Shown piece after piece: positions 33,594 to 42,594 of a DNA stretch of 64,000 nucleotides. The notes beneath the pieces were generated by a model, which had not been told where the DNA came from, did not search any database, and worked only from the letters and a program-made list of their open reading frames with translations. This stretch comes from UBA10649 sp964597445. Lineage in GTDB: Bacteria > Actinomycetota > Actinomycetes > S36-B12. The position numbers were made by a program, and so were the translations under genes. Position 1 is the stretch's first letter. Every line of letters starts with the position of its first letter. The stretch covers positions 128,658-192,657 of the forward strand of contig CAZQXO010000001.1 of NCBI GenBank assembly GCA_964597445.1, written 5' to 3'.

Positions 33594-34507
33594 GGGACGA
33601 ACGGTTCCAGCGCAACGAGCAGGAACAGCAACGCCAGGTACGTGATGGAGCCGTGGAACAGCCGCATGGCGCGAGCAGTGACGTCAGCCGACGCGTGCAC
33701 GACACTGGAGCGCAGCCGGTACGCCATCGCGATGAACGCGGCGCCGAGCACGATCGCGCCCACCGAGTACACCCATCCCATGGGAGCCACGGGGATGAGG
33801 ACGAGTGACACCGCCACCATCACCCACGAGTAGCGCAGGATGCTGGCGGTGACCTGGGTCTCGGACCGGACCACCGGGAGCATGGGCACGCCCGCGGCGG
33901 CGTAGTCATCCTTGAACTTCATGGCCAACGGCCAATAGTGAGGTGGCGTCCAGAAGAACACGATCAGGAAGAGCACCACGGGAGTCCAGGACAGCGAACC
34001 CGTCACGGCGCTCCAGGCGATGAGGACGGGCATGCATCCCGCCGCGCCACCCCACACGATGTTCTGGGGCGTGCGACGCTTCAGGATCATGGTGTAGCCG
34101 ACGGCATAGAACACGATGGCCACCAGGGCGAGCACGGCCGACAGGAGGTTCGCCGTGAGCCACAGGACGACCATGCTCAGGATGCCGAGGGCCACCCCCT
34201 GGACCATGCCGGCGCGGACGCTCACGGCGCCGAGCGCGGCCGGGCGGTGGTACGTGCGCCCCATGAGGGCATCGATGTCCCGGTCGTAGATGCTGTTGAA
34301 CGTGTTGGCCGATCCGGCCGCCAGCGTGCCACCGACAAGGACTCCCACGAGCGGGACGAGGGGCGGCAGTCCGCCAGCGGCGAGGAACGTGGTGGGCACC
34401 GCTGTGGCCAGCAGCAGCTCCACGATCCGCGGCTTGGTCAGGGCGATGTGCGCCCGCAGCCTGCCGCCACGCGAGGATCCGCTGGCCCGCTGCACTCCGA
34501 CCGACAC
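33590..34507 (-). CDS. ctaB: Protoheme IX farnesyltransferase (heme O synthase)
   Basis: 305 aa UbiA-family membrane enzyme that adds a farnesyl group to heme B. The Asp-rich motif NTFNSIYDRDIDALMGRTYHRP and the second one around MKFKDDYAAAGVPMLPVV are present, with about nine membrane helices. I choose GTG 34507, which has GGAG upstream; the frame is open to 34636 with non-family residues. Its stop and that of the convergent ctaA are both formed by CTAG at 33590-33593. Divergent from tkt. Confidence 0.9.
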   Translation of the reverse strand: MSVGVQRASGSSRGGRLRAHIALTKPRIVELLLATAVPTTFLAAGGLPPLVPLVGVLVGGTLAAGSANTFNSIYDRDIDALMGRTYHRPAALGAVSVRAGMVQGVALGILSMVVLWLTANLLSAVLALVAIVFYAVGYTMILKRRTPQNIVWGGAAGCMPVLIAWSAVTGSLSWTPVVLFLIVFFWTPPHYWPLAMKFKDDYAAAGVPMLPVVRSETQVTASILRYSWVMVAVSLVLIPVAPMGWVYSVGAIVLGAAFIAMAYRLRSSVVHASADVTARAMRLFHGSITYLALLFLLVALEPFVP

Positions 34508-34649
34508 AGATCTCCATCCCGCGGGGCCCGCGAGGCTGGTCCCCTGAACTGGATCCCGAGGGAATCCTCCCGTAGGCGCATGCCGCTCATGTCGCCCTGC
34601 GTTCACTGTACCTTCCCCACACGAAGGCCGACTCACACGCTCGCTTCGC

Positions 34650-34655
34650 TAGGGT
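34650..34655 (+). promoter_or_regulatory. Putative leaderless -10 of tkt (TAGGGT)
   Basis: TAGGGT, 6 nt before the ATG at 34662. No ribosome site. Confidence 0.55.
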
Positions 34656-34661
34656 CGCACC

Positions 34662-36767
34662 ATGACGTCCACGCCCCGAGAGGCCCCCGTCCGCGCTGGC
34701 GCCCGTGACCACCTCGAGTGGGATGCCGACGATGACCGTGCTGTCGCCTACCTGAGGGCCCTGGCGGCCGATGCCGTGCAGCGGGTCGGCAACGGACACC
34801 CCGGTACCGCGATGAGCCTCGCCCCCGTGGCGTACCTCCTCTTCCAGAAGGTCATGCGCCATGATCCGCACGATCCCCAGTGGCTGGGCCGGGATCGCTT
34901 CGTCCTGTCGGGCGGTCACACGAGCCTGACCCTCTACAGCCAGCTGTTCCTCTCCGACTACGGCCTGACGATGGCGGATCTCGAGTCGTTCAGGACGGCG
35001 GGCAGTCGCACGCCGGGCCACCCGGAGCACGGCCACACGGCAGGCGTCGAGGCCACCACGGGTCCTCTCGGTCAGGGCCTGTCCATGGCCGTCGGCATGG
35101 CCATGGCTGCCCGCTACGAGCGCGGCCTTCTCGATCCCGATGCGCCACGCGACGAGAGCCCCTTCGACCATCGCATCTGGACGATCGCTGGCGATGGCGA
35201 CCTCGAGGAGGGCATCTCCTCCGAGGCGTCCTCGCTCGCCGGCCTCCAGGAGCTGTCGGAGCTCTGCGTGATCTACGACGACAACCACATCTCCATCGAG
35301 GGCGACACCGCGATCGCCTTCGCTGAGGACGTCTGCGAGCGCTACCGCGCCTACGGGTGGGCCACGCATCGCGTGGACCAGCTCCCCGACGGCTCCGTCG
35401 ACGTTGCGGCTCTCTTCGCGGCGCTCTCCCAGGCCAGGGCAGAGCGACGTCGACCGACCCTCATCCAGTTGCGCACGACCATCGCTTGGCCTGCTCCCCA
35501 TGCTCGCAACACTGCGAAGTCCCATGGCTCGGCACTCGGCGAGGATGAGATCCGTGCCACGAAGGAGCTTCTCGGGCTGAATCCCGATGAGCACTTCGCC
35601 TTCGACCCGGCCCTGCTCGAGCGGATCCGCGAGCGCCTTCGCCATCGCGTGGACGAGAGTCGGGGCGCCTGGAACGCCGCCTTCGGGGAATGGTCTCAAC
35701 AGCATCCCGATCGCGCTCTCCTGCTCGATCGCCTCGAATCGAGGGAGATGCCTCCCGGGTTGGAGTCCGCGCTTCCCGACTTCGCCGCAGGTGGCTCCCT
35801 GGCCACGCGCAAGGCATCGGGCGACGTCATCAATGCCCTGGCCGCCCACCTTCCGGAGCTGTGGGGCGGGTCAGCCGATCTCGCCGAGTCGAACAACACG
35901 ACGATCGAGGGAGCACCGAGCTTCCTGCCGAGCGGCCACGCAGCGCCGAACTCCTCGCCCTACGGACGCGTCATCCACTTCGGCGTGCGGGAGCACGCCA
36001 TGGGCGCGATCCTCAACGGCATCGCCCTCCACGGGCTCACGCGGCCCTTCGGTGGAACATTCCTCGTCTTCTCCGACTACATGCGCGGCGCGGTGCGCCT
36101 CGCCGCCCTCATGCGCACTGCGGTCACCTTCGTCTGGACGCACGATTCCATCGGCCTCGGCGAGGACGGCCCCACGCACCAGCCGATCGAGCACCTGTGG
36201 GCCCTCCGGGCAACCCCCCACCTGGCGATAGCGCGCCCCGCTGATGCCCGGGAGACCGCGGCAGCATGGCTGGCGACCGTGAAGCAGCAGGGACCTGTGG
36301 GGCTCATCCTGACGAGGCAGAACGTGCCGACGCTCGACATCCCGATGGGTCAGGTGATCACGGGCGTGGCGCGAGGCGGTTACGTGGTGCGCGACAGCGA
36401 CGACGCCCGCGCCCTGATCCTGGCCACCGGGTCAGAGGTGCACCTCGCCCTGGCCGCCGCGGAGCAGTTGGAGTCCTCGGGAATCGGCACACGCGTCGTG
36501 TCCCTGCCCTGCCTCGAGTGGTTCGAGGCCCAGGAGGCCGCCTACCGGGACGCCATCATCCCCCCGGCCATCCGCGCCCGGGTCTCTGTGGAGGCCGGCT
36601 CGACCATCGGATGGTGGCGCTACGTCGGATCGCACGGCCGGGTCATCGGCATCGACCACTTCGGCGCCAGCGCCGACCCGGCAACACTCTTCCGGGAGGC
36701 CGGCATCACGGTCGAAAACATCGTGCGCGCCGTCCAGGAATCCATCACCGACAGCACTCGCGACTAG
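34662..36767 (+). CDS. tkt: Transketolase
   Basis: 701 aa thiamine-diphosphate enzyme of the non-oxidative pentose phosphate pathway. The substrate-binding RVGNGHPGTAMSLAPVAYLL, the TPP motif IAGDGDLEEGISSEASSLAG..DDNHIS and the C-terminal ATGSEVHLALAAAEQL are clear. It leads the tkt-tal-zwf-opcA-pgl operon, which provides NADPH and pentoses. Length is normal for the family. The ATG has no ribosome site but follows a TAGGGT, so leaderless initiation is likely. Confidence 0.97.
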   Translation: MTSTPREAPVRAGARDHLEWDADDDRAVAYLRALAADAVQRVGNGHPGTAMSLAPVAYLLFQKVMRHDPHDPQWLGRDRFVLSGGHTSLTLYSQLFLSDYGLTMADLESFRTAGSRTPGHPEHGHTAGVEATTGPLGQGLSMAVGMAMAARYERGLLDPDAPRDESPFDHRIWTIAGDGDLEEGISSEASSLAGLQELSELCVIYDDNHISIEGDTAIAFAEDVCERYRAYGWATHRVDQLPDGSVDVAALFAALSQARAERRRPTLIQLRTTIAWPAPHARNTAKSHGSALGEDEIRATKELLGLNPDEHFAFDPALLERIRERLRHRVDESRGAWNAAFGEWSQQHPDRALLLDRLESREMPPGLESALPDFAAGGSLATRKASGDVINALAAHLPELWGGSADLAESNNTTIEGAPSFLPSGHAAPNSSPYGRVIHFGVREHAMGAILNGIALHGLTRPFGGTFLVFSDYMRGAVRLAALMRTAVTFVWTHDSIGLGEDGPTHQPIEHLWALRATPHLAIARPADARETAAAWLATVKQQGPVGLILTRQNVPTLDIPMGQVITGVARGGYVVRDSDDARALILATGSEVHLALAAAEQLESSGIGTRVVSLPCLEWFEAQEAAYRDAIIPPAIRARVSVEAGSTIGWWRYVGSHGRVIGIDHFGASADPATLFREAGITVENIVRAVQESITDSTRD

Positions 36768-36785
36768 ACAGGACGGAAGCCCGAC

Positions 36786-37907
36786 GTGAGCACCTCACCC
36801 AATCCACAGCTCCTTGACCTCACGCAGCGCGGGGTGTCCGTCTGGCTCGACGATCTGGACCGCCAGCGCATCGAGTCGGGCCAGCTCGCCTCCATGATCA
36901 CCGTGGACTCCGTTCGCGGTGTGACCACGAACCCCACGATCTTCGACAAGGCAATATCGACAGGCGCCGCGGCCTACGCAGAGCAGCTCACGGCCCTCGC
37001 TCAAGCCGGCGAGAGCGTCGACTCGATCATCCGCTCTCTGACGACCGACGACGTGCGCAGCGCCTGCGACATCTTCCTCCCGGTGTTCGCATCCTCTCAG
37101 CAGGACGACGGACGCGTGTCGATCGAGGTGGACCCGCGACTGGCCCATGACACCGACGAGACGATCGTCCAGGCGCGGGAGTTGTGGGCCATCGTCGACC
37201 GCCCCAACGCCCTCATCAAGATCCCGGCGACACCCGAGGGCCTGCCGGCCATCACCGAGGTCATCGGCTCCGGCATCAGCGTCAACGTGACCCTCATCTT
37301 CTCGGTCGAGCGCTACCTCGCTGTCGTCGATGCCTACATGGCCGGCCTTGAGCGGGCACGCGAGAGGGGCCATGACCTGTCATCCATCCGATCGGTGGCC
37401 AGCTTCTTCATCAGCCGGATCGACACCGAGGTCGATCGTCGGCTTCGGGCACTGGACTCTCCTGAGGCCCTCGACCTTGTCGGCGAAGCGGCTGTGGCCA
37501 CCGGCCGTCTCGTCTGGCAGGCCCACCTGGATTCCCTCGACGAACCGCGCTGGGCAGCCCTGCGCGCAGCAGGTGCCTCGCCCCAGCGCCCGCTCTGGGC
37601 CTCCACCGGTGTCAAGGATCCGTCCATGCCGCCCACGCGCTACGTCCTCGATCTCGTCGTCGACGGGTGCGTCAACACGATGCCCGAGGCGACACTCAGG
37701 GCCGTCGCGGACAACGGTCCTGTGCCCCAGGACACCGTGACAGGGACCGCACCCGCCTCTGCTGCTGTGTGGCACCGGCTCGAGTCCCTGGGCATCAGCC
37801 CGTTCGAGGTGAGTGCCACGCTGGAGACCGAGGGTGTCGCGAAGTTCATCGAGTCGTGGGAGCAGCTGCGCGCCACCGTGGCGGGTGCTGCGGAGGGGTC
37901 CGCATGA
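36786..37907 (+). CDS. tal: Transaldolase
   Basis: 373 aa class I aldolase fold enzyme of the pentose phosphate pathway. The Schiff-base lysine is in PNALIKIPATPEGL, and SINVTLIFSVERY-type sequence (here SVNVTLIFSVERYLA) follows. N-terminus DLTQRGVSVWLDDLDRQRI is typical for the actinobacterial long subfamily. Stop overlaps zwf start by 3 nt (ATGA). Acts on sedoheptulose-7-phosphate and glyceraldehyde-3-phosphate. Confidence 0.96.
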   Translation: MSTSPNPQLLDLTQRGVSVWLDDLDRQRIESGQLASMITVDSVRGVTTNPTIFDKAISTGAAAYAEQLTALAQAGESVDSIIRSLTTDDVRSACDIFLPVFASSQQDDGRVSIEVDPRLAHDTDETIVQARELWAIVDRPNALIKIPATPEGLPAITEVIGSGISVNVTLIFSVERYLAVVDAYMAGLERARERGHDLSSIRSVASFFISRIDTEVDRRLRALDSPEALDLVGEAAVATGRLVWQAHLDSLDEPRWAALRAAGASPQRPLWASTGVKDPSMPPTRYVLDLVVDGCVNTMPEATLRAVADNGPVPQDTVTGTAPASAAVWHRLESLGISPFEVSATLETEGVAKFIESWEQLRATVAGAAEGSA

Positions 37908-39445
37908 CCGCCCACGCCCACGGCACCGCCAATCCCCTCCGCAACCCCCTCGACCAGCGCCTTCCACGGGTTGCCGGCCCGTGCGGGGTCATCCTCTTCG
38001 GAGTCACGGGCGATCTCTCACGCAAGAAGGTCATGCCCGCCATCTACGACCTGGCCAACCGCGGTCTTCTGCCCCCGGGCTTCGCGCTCGTCGGCTTCGC
38101 CCGTCGCGATTGGGCGGATGAGGATTTCGCCCAGCTTGTCCACGACAACGTCCGCGAGCACTCGCGCACCCCGTTCCGCGAGGAGGTGTGGGAGCAGCTC
38201 GCGCAGGGCATCCGCTTCGTCGAGGGGGATCTGGGTGATCCTGCGGCGTATGCCCGACTCAAGGCGACGGTCGACGAGCTCGACGCCACGCGAGGCACAG
38301 GAGGCAATCACGCCTTCTACCTCTCGATCCCGCCCGGGCTGTTCCCCGTCGTCCTGGAGCACCTGAAGTCCTCCGGGCTCGCGGAGAGCGCCCCGGGTTC
38401 CTGGCGTCGCGTCGTCATCGAGAAGCCCTTCGGACACAACCTCGAGAGCGCTGAGGAGCTCAACCGGATCGTGGGAACGGTCTTCGACTCAGGATCGGTC
38501 TTCCGCATCGACCACTACCTGGGCAAGGAGACCGTCCAGAACATCCTGGCGGTCCGCTTCGCGAACACGATGTTCGAACCCCTGTGGAACAGCAACTTCG
38601 TCGACAACGTGCAGATCACGATGGCGGAGGACATCGGTATCGGTGGGCGCGCAAGCTACTACGACGGCATCGGGGCAGCGCGCGACGTCATCCAGAACCA
38701 TCTCCTCCAGCTCCTCGCGCTCACGGCCATGGAGGAGCCCCTCTCCTTCTCGGCCGACGACGTTCGGGTGGAGAAGGAGAAGGTCCTGCGCGCCGTGAAG
38801 CTTCCACGCGACATCGCCAGGCACACGAGTCGCGGCCAGTATGCGCATGGCTGGCAGGGGGGGATCCCCGTGCCCGGCTTCCTCGAGGAGGAGGGCATCT
38901 CCCCCACCAGCACAACAGAGACGTTCGCCGCCATGCGTCTCGACGTCGACAATCGGCGCTGGGCGGGCGTGCCCTTCTACCTCCGCACGGGCAAGCGCCT
39001 CGGTCGCCGCGTCACCGAGGTGGCCGTTGTCTTCAAGCGGGCACCCCACCTTCCCTTCGCGAAGACGGCTGTCCAGGAGCTGAGCCAGAACGCCTTCGTC
39101 TTCCGCATCCAGCCAGACGAGGGGATCACCGTGCGATTCGGGTCGAAGGTGCCCGACACGACCTCGATTCAGGTACGTGATGTCACGATGGACTTCCAGT
39201 ACGGGGATTCGTTCGTGGACACGAGCCCGGAGGCCTACGAGCGCCTCATCCTGGACGTGCTGCTGGGTGACCCTCCGCTGTTCCCCCGCCATGCGGAGGT
39301 CGAGCTCGGCTGGCGCATCCTCGACCCGGTGCTCGACTACTGGGCGTCGCATGGGATGCCTGAGCAGTATGCGTCGGGTGGCTGGGGACCCGCGTCGTCG
39401 TACGAGATGATCGCGCGGGACGGGCGCACCTGGAGAAGGCCGTGA
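37904..39445 (+). CDS. zwf: Glucose-6-phosphate dehydrogenase
   Basis: 513 aa oxidative pentose phosphate enzyme making 6-phosphogluconolactone and NADPH. The nucleotide-binding motif is LFGVTGDLSRKKVMPAIYDL and the active-site peptide is RIDHYLGKETVQNILAVRFAN. ATG 37904 overlaps the tal stop (ATGA), with GGAGGGG as ribosome site; the longer frame to 37667 is inside tal. OpcA, encoded next, is its assembly and activity partner in cyanobacteria and actinobacteria. Confidence 0.97.
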   Translation: MTAHAHGTANPLRNPLDQRLPRVAGPCGVILFGVTGDLSRKKVMPAIYDLANRGLLPPGFALVGFARRDWADEDFAQLVHDNVREHSRTPFREEVWEQLAQGIRFVEGDLGDPAAYARLKATVDELDATRGTGGNHAFYLSIPPGLFPVVLEHLKSSGLAESAPGSWRRVVIEKPFGHNLESAEELNRIVGTVFDSGSVFRIDHYLGKETVQNILAVRFANTMFEPLWNSNFVDNVQITMAEDIGIGGRASYYDGIGAARDVIQNHLLQLLALTAMEEPLSFSADDVRVEKEKVLRAVKLPRDIARHTSRGQYAHGWQGGIPVPGFLEEEGISPTSTTETFAAMRLDVDNRRWAGVPFYLRTGKRLGRRVTEVAVVFKRAPHLPFAKTAVQELSQNAFVFRIQPDEGITVRFGSKVPDTTSIQVRDVTMDFQYGDSFVDTSPEAYERLILDVLLGDPPLFPRHAEVELGWRILDPVLDYWASHGMPEQYASGGWGPASSYEMIARDGRTWRRP

Positions 39446-39473
39446 GGTTCCGGGCCATGGACGGGAGGACACC

Positions 39474-40373
39474 GTGATTCGACTGGACGACACGAGCGGC
39501 GGGGCCGTCGCGGCGGCCATCGCAGCCGAGCGTCACCGGAACGGGTCGCCCGCGACTGGCATGGTCCTCACCCTCCTGATCCAGAGCGACGAGGAGTTCC
39601 AGTCCGACGCGACCTCGGGAGCTGTGGCTGCCGCCCGGGAGCACCCGATGCGCATCGTCACCCTCATCCCGCGTCCGAGTCGGCAGCAGCCTCGACTCGA
39701 CGCCGAGATCGCCGTGGGCGGTGATGACGGACCGGGAGAGGTAGCCGTGCTTCGCCTGCGCGGCGAACTGGCGGACCACGCGAACTCCGTTGCCATTCCC
39801 CTTCTGCTGTCGGACACCCCGGTGGTCGCCTACTGGCCTGCAGAGGCGCCTGACGTGCCCGCGGACGATCCCATCGGTCGCCATGCGCAGCGACGCATCA
39901 CCGACGCAGCCTCCGCGCCCGACATACGCCGGGAGCTGGCCCGACGGAAGGCCGGTTACCGACCCGGCGACACCGATCTCTCCTGGACCCGCCTGACCCC
40001 GTGGCGCTCAGCTCTGGCCGCAGCCATGGATCAGGGCTCGCCGCGGGTGCTGGAGGCCGTCGTGGCTGCCGAGCCGGAGAACCCCAGCGCGCTGCTGCTG
40101 CAGGCGTGGCTGGCGCACGCCCTGTCGGTCCCGGTCCACCTGCTCGACTCCCCCGGACCGGGCATCACCGAGGCGAAGCTGGTCACGCCCGACGGCGACA
40201 TCGTCCTCAGCAGAACCCACGGCGACACGGCAGAGCTCACGAGGCCCGGCGTCGCGTCTGCCCGGATCGCGATGCCCCGACGCGGAATCGCGGGACTCCT
40301 GGCGGAGGAGCTGCGACGCCTGGATCCCGACGAGGTCTACGGCACGGTGCTCGCGCATCTGGTCCTGCCGTGA
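39474..40373 (+). CDS. opcA: Glucose-6-phosphate dehydrogenase assembly protein OpcA
   Basis: 299 aa protein needed for active Zwf. Typical parts are DDTSGGAVAAAIAAERHRNG, VAYWPAEAPDVPADDPIG and DTDLSWTRLTPWRSALAAAM. It has no known catalytic motif. The GTG start has a GGGAGG ribosome site 8 nt upstream. The 3' end overlaps pgl by 4 nt (GTGA). Confidence 0.95.
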   Translation: MIRLDDTSGGAVAAAIAAERHRNGSPATGMVLTLLIQSDEEFQSDATSGAVAAAREHPMRIVTLIPRPSRQQPRLDAEIAVGGDDGPGEVAVLRLRGELADHANSVAIPLLLSDTPVVAYWPAEAPDVPADDPIGRHAQRRITDAASAPDIRRELARRKAGYRPGDTDLSWTRLTPWRSALAAAMDQGSPRVLEAVVAAEPENPSALLLQAWLAHALSVPVHLLDSPGPGITEAKLVTPDGDIVLSRTHGDTAELTRPGVASARIAMPRRGIAGLLAEELRRLDPDEVYGTVLAHLVLP

Positions 40374-41131
40374 TCGTCGACGTCCTTCGTCACCCGACGC
40401 CTGCGGCCCTGGCACGAGATGTGGCGGCCCGAACGATCACCACGCTGGTGGAGCGGGTCGCCGATGCCGGCATCGCCCATCTGTGTCTCACCGGGGGCGG
40501 TATCGGAACCGCCTGCCTCCGAGAGATCGCCGAGGGTCCGGGAGTCGACGCCGTGGACTGGTCACAGGTGCACGTGTGGTGGGGTGACGAGCGCTTCCTG
40601 CCCCACGGGGATCCCGAGCGCAACGACACGGGGGCACGCGCCGCACTCCTGGATCACGTGGGGATCCCCTCCGGCAACATCCACGCGATGCCCTCGCCTG
40701 CCGAGGCGACGGATGTCGACGCCGGCGCCGCCCTCTATGCCGACGAGCTGCGCCGCTGGGCTGAGGGGGCTGTCGTTCCGTCGATGGACATCCTGCTCCT
40801 GGGCATCGGGCCAGACGCGCATGTCGCTTCGATCTTCCCCGAGTTGCCGGCCGTGCACGATGAGCGCCCCACGGCCGGGGTCCACGGCGCGCCGAAGCCC
40901 CCTCCCCTGCGCATCACGCTGACCTTCCCCAGCATCCGGGCGGCCCAGCAGGTCTGGATCCTCGCTTCCGGGGCGGAGAAGGCGTCGGCTGTGCGACTGG
41001 CCCTGACGCCGGGGGCAGGTGAGTTCCAGGTTCCGGCCGCCGGTGCCCGCGGGCTGCAGCGCACCCTTGTCCTGGTCGATGCCGCCGCAGCGGCGGAGCT
41101 TCCCGAGGACCTGGGGCGCCCCTCGGCCTGA
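40370..41131 (+). CDS. pgl: 6-phosphogluconolactonase
   Basis: 253 aa enzyme of the NagB/DevB family that hydrolyses 6-phosphogluconolactone, the product of Zwf. Key parts are CLTGGGIGTACLREI, VHVWWGDERFLPHGDPERND and LGIGPDAHVASIFPE. GTG 40370 lies in the opcA stop overlap; the longer frame is inside opcA. Last gene of the operon, 6 nt from the convergent RbpA-family gene. Confidence 0.95.
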   Translation: MIVDVLRHPTPAALARDVAARTITTLVERVADAGIAHLCLTGGGIGTACLREIAEGPGVDAVDWSQVHVWWGDERFLPHGDPERNDTGARAALLDHVGIPSGNIHAMPSPAEATDVDAGAALYADELRRWAEGAVVPSMDILLLGIGPDAHVASIFPELPAVHDERPTAGVHGAPKPPPLRITLTFPSIRAAQQVWILASGAEKASAVRLALTPGAGEFQVPAAGARGLQRTLVLVDAAAAAELPEDLGRPSA

Positions 41132-41137
41132 CGTGGG

Positions 41138-41473
41138 CTAGGCCTCGCCGCGCAGCTTGGCCAGTGCCTCGTCGAGGATCGCAGCGCCGTCCTTGTCGGA
41201 GCGCCGCTCCTTCACGTAGGCCAGATGGGTCTTGTAGGGCTCGACCTTCGGGGGAGCCGGGGGGTTCTCCTGGTCCGGGCCGGCAGGCAGGCCGCACCGC
41301 GGGCAGTCCCACTCGTCCGGCACGGCAGCCTCCGCTGCGAAACTGGGACGGCTCTCGTGGCCCCGCGAGCACCAGAAGGACACCCACACTCGAGGTGCGG
41401 CCTCGCCACGCTCGGCCTCGCCCATGGGCCCCGCTCCGACGCGGCTTCCCCGAATAGCGCTACCACCAGCCAT
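41138..41473 (-). CDS. RbpA-family RNA polymerase-binding protein (paralogue)
   Basis: 111 aa, of the same family as RbpA but a different subgroup: MAGGSAIRGSRVGAGPMGEA at the N-terminus, a complete zinc ribbon (C35, H39, C57, C60; WDCPRCGLPAG) and the C-terminal YKTHLAYVKERRSDKDGAAI helix that replaces the THWDML segment of RbpA. Streptomyces has a similar second copy at the same place, after secG and tpiA, often annotated RbpA. It probably binds RNA polymerase or sigma, inferred from homology only. It follows secG by 13 nt, so it is expressed with the glycolytic operon. Confidence 0.88.
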   Translation of the reverse strand: MAGGSAIRGSRVGAGPMGEAERGEAAPRVWVSFWCSRGHESRPSFAAEAAVPDEWDCPRCGLPAGPDQENPPAPPKVEPYKTHLAYVKERRSDKDGAAILDEALAKLRGEA

Positions 41474-41486
41474 GCTGCTCCTCCTG

Positions 41487-41732
41487 TCAGGCGGTGCTCA
41501 CGAGGAGCCCCACCGCCACGATGCTCGCCGCCCAGACCAGTCCGATTCCCACGGTCAGCCGATCGAGATTCTTCTCCGCCACCGATGACCCACCGACGGA
41601 GGAGCTCACACCACCGCCGAAGAGGTCGGAGAGCCCGCCGCCCTTGCCGCGATGAAGCAGGATGAGCACGACGAGCAGCACGCTGGTGATCATGAGGATC
41701 ACGGCGAGCACGATCGTGAGTGCAGTGACCAT
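41487..41732 (-). CDS. secG: SecG preprotein translocase subunit
   Basis: 81 aa, two membrane helices (LTIVLAVILMITSVLLVVLILLH and IGLVWAASIVAVGLLVSTA) joined by the SecG linker GKGGGLSDLFGGGVSSSVGG. It is an accessory component of the SecYEG channel. The ATG at 41732 has GGAG upstream. It is the only secretion gene of the glycolytic operon, as in most actinobacteria. Confidence 0.96.
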   Translation of the reverse strand: MVTALTIVLAVILMITSVLLVVLILLHRGKGGGLSDLFGGGVSSSVGGSSVAEKNLDRLTVGIGLVWAASIVAVGLLVSTA

Positions 41733-41796
41733 GTGATGCTCCTGGGAGGGCGGACGAGAGTCCGGCGATGCCGGGCTCCTGAAGGATAGACCGGGC

Positions 41797-42594
41797 TCAG
41801 CCCACCAGCTCAGGTGGGTGCAGGCGGAACCGGACAATGCCGACGAACTCGTCTGGATCGAGGCTCGCTCCCCCGATGAGCGCCCCGTCGACATCCGCCT
41901 TGGCCATGATCCCCGCCACGTTCGAGGACTTGACCGAGCCGCCATACAGGATCCTGACGGACGCTGCTGCCTCCGTTCCGAAGGACTCCGCGATCCGGAC
42001 GCGAATCGCCTCGCACACCTCCTGGGCATCCTCGGGCGTGGCGACCTCGCCGGTGCCGATCGCCCAGATGGGCTCGTAGGCGATGACCAGACCCGCCACC
42101 TGATCGGCACTCAGGCCGGCCAGGTCCGCATCGAGCTGGGAGAGCACGTGCTCGACCTGCCTCCCCGCCTGGCGAATCTCGAGTCCCTCGCCCATGCAGA
42201 CGATGGGGGTCAGGTTATTGCGGAGCGCGGCATGGACCTTCGCATTGACCACGTCGTCCGTCTCGCCGTTGTATTCGCGGCGCTCACTGTGGCCGACCGT
42301 GACGAAGGTGCACCCGAGCTTCTCGAGCATCGGACCGCTCACCTGGCCGGTGAAGGCCCCGCCGTCCTTCTCCGCGAGGTCCTGGGCGCCGTAGAGGATG
42401 TCGTACCGATCCCCGTCGACGAGTGTCTGGACGGACCTGATGTCGGTGAACGGCGGCAGCACGGCCACATCCACGGCGGCGAAGTCCTCGTCCTTGAGCG
42501 CGAACGCGAGCTTCTGGACGAGCGCGATCGCCTCCAGATGGTTCATGTTCATCTTCCAGTTGCCCGCCATGAGCGGCTTGCGGTCATTCGCCAT
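41797..42594 (-). CDS. tpiA: Triosephosphate isomerase
   Basis: 265 aa TIM barrel enzyme. The substrate lysine is in AGNWKMNMN, the catalytic histidine in TVGHSERREY and the glutamate in AYEPIWAIGTGEVAT; the phosphate-binding YGGSVKSSN follows. The start overlaps the pgk stop by 1 nt. Confidence 0.98.
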   Translation of the reverse strand: MANDRKPLMAGNWKMNMNHLEAIALVQKLAFALKDEDFAAVDVAVLPPFTDIRSVQTLVDGDRYDILYGAQDLAEKDGGAFTGQVSGPMLEKLGCTFVTVGHSERREYNGETDDVVNAKVHAALRNNLTPIVCMGEGLEIRQAGRQVEHVLSQLDADLAGLSADQVAGLVIAYEPIWAIGTGEVATPEDAQEVCEAIRVRIAESFGTEAAASVRILYGGSVKSSNVAGIMAKADVDGALIGGASLDPDEFVGIVRFRLHPPELVG

